Positions 1-5,609 of a stretch of 6,209 nt of DNA are shown in pieces. The stretch's first letter is position 1. The number at the start of each line of letters is the position of its first letter. The translations under genes were made by a program, and so were the position numbers. The stretch comes from Draconibacterium orientale (GTDB taxonomy: Bacteria > Bacteroidota > Bacteroidia > Bacteroidales > UBA12170). The DNA lies in assembly GCA_020718315.1 (NCBI GenBank), contig DYSK01000114.1:1-6209 (forward strand). Reading direction: 5' to 3'. A model generated the notes under the pieces. That model saw only the letters and a program-made list of their open reading frames with translations, did no database searches and was not told where the DNA came from.

Positions 1-968
1 TTATGATTGCGGGCGGCATTTTCCATCAAATACATGATCAACTGATTGTGATCAACCGCAATATTCACCTCCTCATAAACCGGTGCACATTCAAATTGAT
101 TTGGTGCTACTTCGTTGTGGCGTGTTTTTACCGGAATACCCAATTTATGACCTTCGGTTTCGAACTCCTTCATAAATTCCTTTACTCGTTCCGGAATTGT
201 TCCAAAATAGTGATCGGAAAGTTGCTGATCTTTGGCCGAAGCATGTCCAAACAAAGTACGTCCAGTCAAAACCAAATCAGGGCGAGCCATAAACAAAGCA
301 CGATCGACCAAGAAATATTCTTGTTCCCAGCCCAATGTAGCAAAAACACGATTGATATCGCCATTGAACAATTTACAAACAGCTTTTGCTGCAATATCCA
401 AAGCAAACGACGATTTTAAAACCGGCGTTTTGTAATCCAAGGCTTCGCCTGTATAGGAAACAAAAATGGTTGGAATACAAAGTGTGTTTCCAAGAATAAA
501 AGCCGGAGATGTTGGATCCCAAGCGGTATAGCCACGTGCTTCGAAGGTATTTCGGATTCCGCCATGTGGAAAACTAGAAGCATCTGGTTCTTGCTGAATG
601 AGCTCATTGCCACGGAAATTTTCGATGGCTTTTCCTCCCGCTTCCGGAGTAATAAAGGAATCGTGCTTTTCGGCCGTGGAACCTGTCAAGGGATGAAACC
701 AATGTGTATAATGAGTTGCTCCTTTGGCAATGGCCCATGCTTTCATCGAAGAAGCAACTTGATTGGCCGCTTCACGTTCTATTTTTGTTCCTTTTTCGAT
801 GGCACTCATCACCTTTCCAAAAGATTCATCGGTGAGGTATTCTTTCATAGCCGAATGATTGAATGTCATTTCGCCAAAATACTCAGAAGGTTTCTTGGTC
901 GGCATTTGATACTCAATTTTTTTATGTCTGAATGTTTCGGCTATTGCTCTGAATCGTAGATTTTCCAT
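1..968 (-). CDS. glnN: Glutamine synthetase type III, N-terminal part (cut by window edge)
   Basis: ATP-dependent ligation of ammonia to glutamate in the cytoplasm; the large GSIII class forms dodecamers and is typical of Bacteroidota. The frame is open from the ATG at 968 to the window edge, giving 322 complete codons of the roughly 730 expected. Diagnostic GSIII stretches are the N-terminal block with KGATHYTHWFHPLT (residues 82-95) and TAEKHDSF (98-105), then RNTFEARGYTAWDPTSPAF (139-157), the metal-binding motif LGWEQEYFLVD (212-222), and KTRHNEVAPNQFE (281-293) followed by HNQLIMYLMENAARNH at the edge. These blocks are from memory of the family; the translation is intact without a frameshift. 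The missing half should hold the rest of the catalytic domain and the GSIII-specific C-terminus. It lies alone after a 162-base gap behind the HAD gene, with a candidate promoter of its own. Identification is very secure. Confidence 0.96.
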   Translation of the reverse strand, partial: MENLRFRAIAETFRHKKIEYQMPTKKPSEYFGEMTFNHSAMKEYLTDESFGKVMSAIEKGTKIEREAANQVASSMKAWAIAKGATHYTHWFHPLTGSTAEKHDSFITPEAGGKAIENFRGNELIQQEPDASSFPHGGIRNTFEARGYTAWDPTSPAFILGNTLCIPTIFVSYTGEALDYKTPVLKSSFALDIAAKAVCKLFNGDINRVFATLGWEQEYFLVDRALFMARPDLVLTGRTLFGHASAKDQQLSDHYFGTIPERVKEFMKEFETEGHKLGIPVKTRHNEVAPNQFECAPVYEEVNIAVDHNQLIMYLMENAARNH

Positions 969-1004
969 ACAATGTTTATGATTAGAAGGCTTGATATCGG
1001 GAAG

Positions 1005-1012
1005 CAAAGATA
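1005..1012 (-). promoter_or_regulatory. Candidate -7 box (TATCTTTG) for the glutamine synthetase gene
   Basis: Read on the minus strand, TATCTTTG matches the Bacteroidota -7 consensus TAnnTTTG at every fixed position and ends 36 bases before the ATG at 968. No clear TTTG -33 element stands 19-21 bases further upstream, so the match is partial. It would give a leader of about 30 bases. Confidence 0.45.
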
Positions 1013-1130
1013 GAGGAAATGTATTTTAAAGCTATTGGAGAAGCAGAGAGTTTTGAAAAAATATTAACATTTGTAAATATGTAATCCTTGTTCTAAAAAA
1101 ATACTTCTTATAAATATGATTTTCAACTTA

Positions 1131-1784
1131 TTAAACGATTCTACTTTCTAGATAAATCTTAAATCCGTTCAAATCATCAAAAACAAAGTCGTGAACGGAC
1201 AGCAATCGATCTTTCGAAAAATGGCCATTCGCAATCAATGCACATCGGCTTCCAATGGCATTGGCAATTTCCAAATCATGAAGTGTATCGCCAACAAAAA
1301 GGGTTTCTTCTACCAAAAAACCGCTTGATTTTACGAGTTCCGAGGCCAGTAGGCTTTTCCCAGATGCCAAATGATTGTCGATTCCTCGCACTTCCGAAAA
1401 AAACGAACGGATTCCTTTGCTGCTCAGACTTCTTTCTAGGGATTGATGCTCCATGGCCGACAAAACCATTTGGTTGATGCCTGCCCTTTTGGCCATTTCG
1501 AGCACTTCAGCAACTTCGGGAAAAAGTCCACAATCTTCCAAACGAACAAAATAATGATCCATAAATTCGTGACCAACTTTGTCGAATGGTATTTTTTCAA
1601 AATCGAAACCCAATCGGGAATAGTAATCTTTGACCGGAAAATCAAAAATCCGTTTGTATTTTTGGAACGATAAATCCGGAAGCGAATACTTTGAAAGCAA
1701 AGTATTCATCACTTCAACGCACATTTTCACATCGTTCAGAAGTGTGCCGTTCCAGTCCCAGATAATTTGCTTTATTGGAGCCAT
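1131..1784 (-). CDS. HAD-superfamily hydrolase, phosphoglycolate-phosphatase-like, with DWNGT motif I
   Basis: A 217-residue cytoplasmic hydrolase of the haloacid dehalogenase fold with an alpha-helical cap, the size of Gph/PGP-type phosphatases. All four motifs can be placed: motif I DWNGT with nucleophile Asp10, motif II at Ser109 (VLSAM), motif III at Lys143 (ASGKS), and motif IV GDTLHD with Asp166 and Asp170. The cap lies roughly between residues 17 and 90. The second motif I position, normally an Asp acting as general acid/base in phosphatases, is Asn12; such DWNGT variants exist in this superfamily, but the substrate and even phosphatase activity are uncertain. The ATG at 1784 lies 13 bases inside the end of the upstream class IV PLP gene, in another frame, so translation is probably coupled. 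A second in-frame TAA follows the stop. Substrate unknown. Confidence 0.9.
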   Translation of the reverse strand: MAPIKQIIWDWNGTLLNDVKMCVEVMNTLLSKYSLPDLSFQKYKRIFDFPVKDYYSRLGFDFEKIPFDKVGHEFMDHYFVRLEDCGLFPEVAEVLEMAKRAGINQMVLSAMEHQSLERSLSSKGIRSFFSEVRGIDNHLASGKSLLASELVKSSGFLVEETLFVGDTLHDLEIANAIGSRCALIANGHFSKDRLLSVHDFVFDDLNGFKIYLESRIV

Positions 1785-2593
1785 TTAAAACTTTCTGATT
1801 TTATATTTTCTTCTATATGACCCGAAAATGCGTGCATCATCGTTCGCAAAACAGCATTGTTTACATCAAACTCTGTTTCGTTGATGTTCTTGATAGGCAA
1901 AATATGCAAAGAGGTTGCGCACAAAAAAGCGGCATTATAAGTAGAAATAGTTTCGGGATTCAAGCTCGTATATTTTACTAAAAGAGCTTCTTGCTTTGCT
2001 ATTTTCAACACTTCCAATCGAGTAATGCCCGGCAGTATCAATTCTTCAGCAGCAGAAAAAAGCGTTTTGTCTTTTATAAAAAAAACATTGGTATGCGTTC
2101 CTTCGGTAACAATTCCTTCATTATTCAGCATCAACGATTCATAAACTCCGGCTCTAATTATTTTACTTTCCATGCTTGTTTTCCATTTTCGCCGCAATAT
2201 TTTTTGTGTTGGATGCGCGCGAATGGCTTCGATAAAATTAAGAGAAACGCCTTGCTGATAATTCAAAGGCGTTGGATAATTAACCGGAATGGCGTAATAC
2301 AACACATTTTCGCCAAATACCTCGAACCGTATGTTTGTATCAACTAATTTGTTTTTCCGAATGAATTTGACGAGTTTCTGCTCAAAATCGGTTTTGTCAA
2401 GTCTTATTTTAGAATGAATTGCAATCAAATTATTTTGCAAACGCGTCCAATGCCCTTCCCAAAAAAGCGGAATGCCATTGATGAGGCGAACAACTTCATA
2501 AATAATTGTACATCGAGTAGTCTGACAGTTCGTTAATTCAGTTCTTGGAAGAAGTTGTCCGTTAAAGCTGATTGTTTCCAGTGCGTTTTGCAT
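1772..2593 (-). CDS. Class IV PLP-dependent aminotransferase/lyase family protein
   Basis: A 273-residue fold type IV PLP enzyme, the family of D-amino-acid aminotransferase, branched-chain aminotransferase and aminodeoxychorismate lyase (PabC). By alignment from memory, Lys138 (in RKWKTSMESK) is the Schiff-base lysine, Arg51 (HWTRLQNNL) and Thr191 (LPGITR, 187-192) contact the PLP phosphate, and Glu164 (GIVTEGTHTNVFF) contacts the pyridine nitrogen. The C-terminal FLCATSLHILPI (223-234) fits the usual FLTSTTxxVxPV block. The usual N-terminal YGDGVFE is replaced by RCTIIYE (27-33), which removes the GDG turn near the substrate pocket. Length fits PabC or D-amino-acid aminotransferase better than IlvE, but no substrate can be assigned. 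Start is ATG at 2593 with a -7-like box just upstream; the 3' end overlaps the HAD gene by 13 bases, suggesting a two-gene operon. Confidence 0.9.
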   Translation of the reverse strand: MQNALETISFNGQLLPRTELTNCQTTRCTIIYEVVRLINGIPLFWEGHWTRLQNNLIAIHSKIRLDKTDFEQKLVKFIRKNKLVDTNIRFEVFGENVLYYAIPVNYPTPLNYQQGVSLNFIEAIRAHPTQKILRRKWKTSMESKIIRAGVYESLMLNNEGIVTEGTHTNVFFIKDKTLFSAAEELILPGITRLEVLKIAKQEALLVKYTSLNPETISTYNAAFLCATSLHILPIKNINETEFDVNNAVLRTMMHAFSGHIEENIKSESFKWLQ

Positions 2594-2606
2594 TCTATAT
2601 TTCTCG

Positions 2607-2614
2607 CAAACTTA
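2607..2614 (-). promoter_or_regulatory. Candidate -7 box (TAAGTTTG) for the PLP enzyme/HAD pair
   Basis: On the minus strand TAAGTTTG fits TAnnTTTG exactly and ends 13 bases before the ATG at 2593, so the leader would be very short. No clear -33 TTTG is visible at the expected distance. The box lies in the 33-base gap after the Spy-like gene, so read-through from the sigma operon remains possible. Confidence 0.35.
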
Positions 2615-2626
2615 GCAAAAAACGCA

Positions 2627-3082
2627 TTATCTCGGAGTATGATTTGCCCCTCGCCCTTTAAATTCGCGTAATAAATGTTTGCGAAATTCACTTTCTGCAT
2701 CGTTGAGAAGGAGCAATTTTTTCGCAGAAATGACGCTCAAAAACTTTCCTTGGTATTCTTGAAGTAATTTTGACATTTGAGTCAGGTGTTTCGAATGAAA
2801 CTCCAACAATTTTCGGGCTTGTGCTTCGGAAAGATCTTGTTCGTTTTCGGGAAAGGTGGCTCTATAATTGCGCATTTCAACCGCCAAATCATCTTTTCGT
2901 GCTTCAAGGCTACGATAGAGAGGCCAAAATTTTTCGGCTTCGTCGGGTGTCAATTGCATTTTATCGGTTAGAAAAGCTATTTTTTGCGAGCGATACCGTT
3001 CTTCAACGTCCACGCGATTTCCTTGCGAAAACACGTTTAAGGAAAACCAAAAGCTTAAAAAAATCAGTGCTATTTTATTCAT
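2627..3082 (-). CDS. Secreted Spy/CpxP-like periplasmic protein, putative sensor for the ECF sigma factor
   Basis: A 151-residue exported, helical, highly charged protein. Residues 1-20 form a signal peptide (MNKI, hydrophobic core ALIFLSFWFSLNVF, likely cleavage near SQ-G at 20-21); there is no lipobox cysteine. The mature part has LTPDEAEKFWPLY (44-56), resembling the LTxxQ-type segment of the Spy/CpxP/periplasmic heavy-metal-sensor group, then amphipathic helices with a second similar segment, DLSEAQARKLLEF (83-95). Related Bacteroidota proteins are commonly labelled sensor of ECF-type sigma factor, and this gene is third in line behind a sigma and an anti-sigma gene, 45 bases after the latter. 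The likely role is periplasmic sensing or chaperoning that feeds back on sigma release; ligand unknown. ATG at 3082 gives a complete signal peptide, so the start is secure. Confidence 0.85.
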   Translation of the reverse strand: MNKIALIFLSFWFSLNVFSQGNRVDVEERYRSQKIAFLTDKMQLTPDEAEKFWPLYRSLEARKDDLAVEMRNYRATFPENEQDLSEAQARKLLEFHSKHLTQMSKLLQEYQGKFLSVISAKKLLLLNDAESEFRKHLLREFKGRGANHTPR

Positions 3083-3127
3083 TTTTTATCTGATTAGGAT
3101 GCGGAAATGGATGCCATTCCTGCAAAA

Positions 3128-3589
3128 TTATTTTATTTCGTTATCAATGTAAATATCTATTATCTCTTCGGTCGAAAGTCCTTCCATGTGTGTTAAGACA
3201 TCCAATTCCTGCTCGTTGACAGCCAGGTTTTCGGTCGTATTATCCAATTCGTTGTAGATCATAAGTGCGTCGAAATTTTCGAAATCATTCAATGCCATCA
3301 GTTCATCTACGGAAATAGAAAAATCGTTCTTTTTGGAAATATTGGCATCAAAAACAAACAGCCAAAGCGCCAAAATCAAAAGTGCTGCCGCGGCAAACGA
3401 TCCTGTCCGAATCCAAAGCATCCGATTTTTGTGTGGTGTTTCTGCGACTTTCTTTTGGTCGCGGCGGCTTATTACCGAATCGGCAAAAGCATCAAAATAA
3501 GTGTTGTCAGGTGCTTTAAAACCAGCATTCAATCGGGCTTTGGGTAGCCGATTCGAAATATTTTGCTCGCTGTTATTTTCTTTTTTCAT
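3128..3589 (-). CDS. Putative membrane-anchored anti-sigma factor
   Basis: A 153-residue one-pass membrane protein. The cytoplasmic N-terminus carries GFKAPDNTYFDAFADSV (23-39), like the F-x-x-P-x-x-YF motif frequent in small Bacteroidota proteins next to ECF sigma genes. One transmembrane helix spans about 63-80 (SFAAAALLILALWLFVF), after positive residues (HKNR, RT), so the N-terminus should be inside. The C-terminus (81-153) is strongly acidic and would be periplasmic. It follows the sigma gene on the same strand, which is the main argument for an anti-sigma role; no zinc-type anti-sigma motif (HxxxCxxC) is present, so sigma binding is inferred. The frame stays open to a TTG at 3616, but the ATG at 3589 (MKKENN) is preferred: it starts 33 bases after the sigma stop and leaves a normal N-terminus. 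Confidence 0.75.
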   Translation of the reverse strand: MKKENNSEQNISNRLPKARLNAGFKAPDNTYFDAFADSVISRRDQKKVAETPHKNRMLWIRTGSFAAAALLILALWLFVFDANISKKNDFSISVDELMALNDFENFDALMIYNELDNTTENLAVNEQELDVLTHMEGLSTEEIIDIYIDNEIK

Positions 3590-3622
3590 GTATTTACTTT
3601 GACTAATGTAATTCAAAATCGT

Positions 3623-4171
3623 TTAATCCTCTTTAAAAATTTTTTCTATTTTTTTGACAGCATGATGATAAGAGGCTTTTAGTGCGCCCACCGAAGTGCC
3701 CAAAATACTCGACATTTCTTCGTATTTCATTTCATCAAAATATTTCATATTGAACACAATACGTTGTTTATCAGGCAAATTAAGAAGTGCTTTTTGCAAT
3801 TCTTTTTCTACGGCATCCCCATCAAAAATATTATCATCTTCCAAATTTTTCTTTAGTTCGTCGCGGTAATCGCCCAAAGGCGAAAAGACATATCGCTTCT
3901 TTTTGCGTAAAAAATCAAAAGTTTCGTTCGTAGCAATCCGATAAATCCATGTATATAAATTGGAATCGAAACGAAATCCAGCAAGATTTTGCCAAATCTT
4001 GACAAAGGTATTTTGAGCAATATCATTGGCATCATCATGCGAATAAACCATCCTTCGAACATGCCAATATACCCGTTCTTGATAATTTGCCATCAGTACA
4101 CGAAAACCCAATTCCACTGTGGGCGCTTGGCTAATGAGCTGAATTATTTCTTGATCGGTGTAGGTTTTCAA
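3623..4171 (-). CDS. ECF-type RNA polymerase sigma factor (TTG start)
   Basis: A 182-residue sigma-70 family protein of the ECF group, directing RNA polymerase to a dedicated promoter set. Region 2 spans about 23-90: HVRRMVYSHDDANDIAQNTF (37-56) with IWQNL (59-63) is region 2.1-2.2, and FDSNLYTWIYRIATNETFDF (68-87) is the promoter-melting and -10-reading part. After an acidic linker (96-120), region 4 spans about 121-178, with LPDKQRIVF (132-140) and the helix-turn-helix YEEMSSILGTSVGALKASYH (150-169). The first codon is TTG; no in-frame ATG exists upstream before a stop near 4217, and the next ATG (residue 27, position 4093) would remove the usual TDQEIIQLI leader and cut into region 2. AAGGAA lies 14 bases before the TTG. 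It is first of three genes, with the anti-sigma and Spy-like genes after it. Confidence 0.93.
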   Translation of the reverse strand: MKTYTDQEIIQLISQAPTVELGFRVLMANYQERVYWHVRRMVYSHDDANDIAQNTFVKIWQNLAGFRFDSNLYTWIYRIATNETFDFLRKKKRYVFSPLGDYRDELKKNLEDDNIFDGDAVEKELQKALLNLPDKQRIVFNMKYFDEMKYEEMSSILGTSVGALKASYHHAVKKIEKIFKED

Positions 4172-4235
4172 GGGCGTTTTTTTCGTTCCTTTTTGATGGA
4201 TTAGTTTGGAAAAGGTTTAAACTGAAAAAAAATAA

Positions 4236-4769
4236 TCAGCCTAGCTTCTGTTCCATCTCCGTTTTTAGATTTTCAATGGCTGTCTTTACGATTGGCTTTT
4301 TGAACGTTTTTTCGGTATTGATGATGAGTTGTCCCAATTTTAAAGCTACATCGTCCGATTTTAATTGGCTTGCAGAAGTATTGATCAATCGAACCACTTC
4401 TTCTTTGGTATTCGCGATCTGATCCCAAACCGATGAGCTAATGTAAAGCTGCTGAGAAAGATTGTGTTCAAATTCTTCGCGTATGGATTGAATTAGTCGC
4501 GTTTGCAACTGAAAAACAGTAAGCCCCGATTGATTTTGGCGCAGAATTAAATTGGCAGGAGCAATTCGTTCCAAATACAAAACCATCCTTTCGTAGGCTT
4601 GCAACCGCAATGGGGTAAGCAATTTCACATTCTCTTTTTTTGTTTCTCCAATCAGAATATTTTGCTGCTGTTCAGAATGCTTGTCGAACACTTGTTTCAG
4701 AACAAAATAGGCTGTAAAGAACACCACCAAAGAGGGCAAAATGAATTTCAGAATCTCCAACAGCATCAT
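4236..4769 (-). CDS. Conserved Bacteroidota one-pass membrane protein, function unknown (possibly DUF7935-like)
   Basis: A 177-residue protein with an N-terminal hydrophobic helix (about 3-25, LLEILKFILPSLVVFFTAYF) followed by a long, mostly helical cytoplasmic part. The block TPLRLQAYERMVLYLERIAP (52-71), then IREEFEHNLSQQLYISSSVW (96-115) and KEEVVRLIN (122-130), resembles a family of uncharacterised membrane proteins I recall from flavobacteria; the DUF number is from memory and unverified. No catalytic motif is visible. The frame extends up to a TTG at 4796, but that codon lies inside a -7-like promoter box, and remembered relatives begin near FLELLKYIIP, matching the ATG at 4769; the adjacent ATG at 4766 is also possible. 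It lies 64 bases upstream of the sigma gene on the same strand, so it may be co-transcribed, but a functional link is not shown. Confidence 0.8.
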   Translation of the reverse strand: MMLLEILKFILPSLVVFFTAYFVLKQVFDKHSEQQQNILIGETKKENVKLLTPLRLQAYERMVLYLERIAPANLILRQNQSGLTVFQLQTRLIQSIREEFEHNLSQQLYISSSVWDQIANTKEEVVRLINTSASQLKSDDVALKLGQLIINTEKTFKKPIVKTAIENLKTEMEQKLG

Positions 4770-4793
4770 AAAAATGTTTTTAAATTGAGAATT

Positions 4794-4801
4794 CAAAAAT
4801 A
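4794..4801 (-). promoter_or_regulatory. Candidate -7 box (TATTTTTG) for the conserved membrane protein gene
   Basis: TATTTTTG on the minus strand matches TAnnTTTG and ends 24 bases before the ATG at 4769, giving a leader of roughly 18 bases. It argues against the overlapping TTG (4794-4796) as start codon. No good -33 TTTG is seen, and such A/T-rich boxes arise by chance easily. Confidence 0.3.
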
Positions 4802-4831
4802 AGAATTAAAAACAAGCCGTCTCAGAATTTT

Positions 4832-5011
4832 TTAGGAAATCGCTTTTTTCAAAAGCGTAAGCATCATCGATTTATCTTTTCCCGAAACAGTCAGAATCAG
4901 CTCCAAAACGCTCGTCCGACTAATGCCCAAATTCCTTTCATAAAACGAAAGCAATTCGTGGTTTTCTTTGGTAATCCTAAAACCAGTATGTATCTTTTTT
5001 TCTTTAGACAT
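4832..5011 (-). CDS. Small ribbon-helix-helix-like protein (59 aa)
   Basis: A 59-residue open frame from ATG at 5011 to TAA at 4832. Its pattern suits a ribbon-helix-helix DNA-binding fold: a short basic beta segment (KKIHTGFRIT, 5-14), helix one (KENHELLSFYERNLGI, 15-30), then the typical turn GISRTSVLELILTV (29-42) where Gly-x-Ser-Arg opens helix two. A basic tail (KDKSMMLTLLKKAIS) follows. RHH proteins bind DNA as dimers through the paired beta strands and often act as autoregulators or antitoxins. It begins 3 bases after the stop of the J-domain gene, so translation is almost certainly coupled. Without a homology search the fold call is moderate; the gene call rests on clean coding sense and the tight spacing. 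No toxin-like partner is apparent. Confidence 0.65.
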   Translation of the reverse strand: MSKEKKIHTGFRITKENHELLSFYERNLGISRTSVLELILTVSGKDKSMMLTLLKKAIS

Positions 5012-5014
5012 GGC

Positions 5015-5380
5015 TTATTTTTTTGAAAGATTGAAATACGTATTGAGCAAAGAAGCGCGGTACTTTGAATTGTTGAGCCCAAGCCCGGTCGATTTATTGA
5101 AAACAGCATGTTTGGCGCGGCCTTTTGCCTTGGCAATAAAAACTTCTGAGCCAACCCAGGTAACTTCGCATTCCGTTCCGTTTACCCAAACAGTGTCGCC
5201 TACCCGAACGTCGCTGAGCATTTTCTGAAGCTGGCCCAATTTGGATTTACAGATTTCGTATTCTTCGGTAATGGACGAAAAAATGGCCGCATCGCCACCC
5301 AAATCCGGATGATACCGCCTTGCAAGCTTGCGGTATTCGGCTTTCAGTTCTTCCGCTGTTTTTAGATGATCGAAAAACAT
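5015..5380 (-). CDS. Short J-domain protein with an unrecognised C-terminal beta-type domain
   Basis: A 121-residue protein. Residues 1-50 are a compact J-domain: KTAEELKAEYRKLARRYHPD (7-26) with the HPD motif at 24-26 that stimulates Hsp70 (DnaK) ATPase, followed by LGGD and a third helix (AAIFSSITEEYEICKSKL). The first helix of a standard J-domain (YYEILGV type) is reduced to FFDHLKT; this short TAEELK form is also found in phage and mobile-element J-proteins. There is no Gly/Phe region, zinc-finger domain or DnaJ C-terminal domain. Residues 58-115 instead look beta-rich (VRVGDTVWVNGTECEVTWVG, then FIAKAKGRAKHAVFNKSTGL) and are not recognised. The frame reaches a TTG at 5452, but a promoter lies downstream of it, so the ATG at 5380 is chosen. 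The RHH-like gene follows after 3 bases. The client or function is unknown. Confidence 0.85.
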   Translation of the reverse strand: MFFDHLKTAEELKAEYRKLARRYHPDLGGDAAIFSSITEEYEICKSKLGQLQKMLSDVRVGDTVWVNGTECEVTWVGSEVFIAKAKGRAKHAVFNKSTGLGLNNSKYRASLLNTYFNLSKK

Positions 5381-5393
5381 ATATTTTTTTTTA

Positions 5394-5425
5394 CAAATGT
5401 AAAACAATGTCAAACGTTTTGCAAA
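5394..5425 (-). promoter_or_regulatory. Bacteroidota-type promoter (TTTG - 20 bp - TACATTTG) for the J-domain/RHH pair
   Basis: On the minus strand TTTG (5422-5425) is followed after exactly 20 bases by TACATTTG (5394-5401), matching the -33 TTTG / -7 TAnnTTTG consensus in sequence and spacing. It is the best promoter in the window. The -7 box ends 13 bases before the ATG at 5380, so the transcript would have a leader of only about 7 bases, mostly A/T. Confidence 0.6.
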
Positions 5426-5609
5426 TATTTTTTCACCAATTTTTAAAACCAAGAAACAAAAGCGTTGGAAATGGACTGATCGATTTGAATGTTTTTATAT
5501 TCGGGAGCATTAATAATATCCGATAATCGAGAGGTTAAAGGAATTTTTATTAAGTTTACAGCAATTTAGATAGTCTCAAGCATTGAAGAGGCTATAAACG
5601 ATATACTAT
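5426..5609. other. Divergent intergenic region between the J-domain and STAS genes
   Basis: This A/T-rich stretch separates the minus-strand J-domain operon from the plus-strand STAS gene and should hold the STAS promoter. The closest plus-strand match to a -7 box is TAAGTTTA (5551-5558, one mismatch, no -33 element). A small palindrome CGATAATCG lies at 5521-5529. I see no convincing coding frame, RNA gene or terminator here. Confidence 0.4.

Noticed and set aside
564..959. 131-codon open frame on the plus strand
   Set aside because: It lies wholly antisense to the glutamine synthetase gene, whose translation is clear; the plus-strand product has no recognisable pattern.
1991..2347. 118-codon open frame on the plus strand
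   Set aside because: Antisense shadow of the class IV PLP enzyme; composition rich in Phe, His and Gln with no domain pattern.
3590..3616. TTG-started N-terminal extension of the anti-sigma factor
   Set aside because: The nine extra residues have no family support; the ATG at 3589 gives a standard start with normal spacing from the sigma gene.
4226..4235. Run of T on the minus strand after the membrane-protein gene, possible terminator tail
   Set aside because: The sequence before it offers only a 3-base-pair stem (AGC-TAG-GCT), too weak to call an intrinsic terminator.
4841..4857. Perfect hairpin CGCTTTT-TTC-AAAAGCG, possible terminator
   Set aside because: It lies inside the RHH-like coding region and is not followed by a T-run on either strand; it arises from Leu-Lys-Lys-Ala codons.
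4897..5154. 85-codon open frame on the minus strand across the J-domain/RHH junction
   Set aside because: It overlaps two better frames; its product lacks any recognisable pattern, while the RHH-like and J-domain frames make sense and abut neatly.
4832..5380. J-domain/RHH pair read as a toxin-antitoxin system
   Set aside because: RHH antitoxins are common, but the partner has an intact HPD J-domain and no toxin-fold motif, so the label is not supported.
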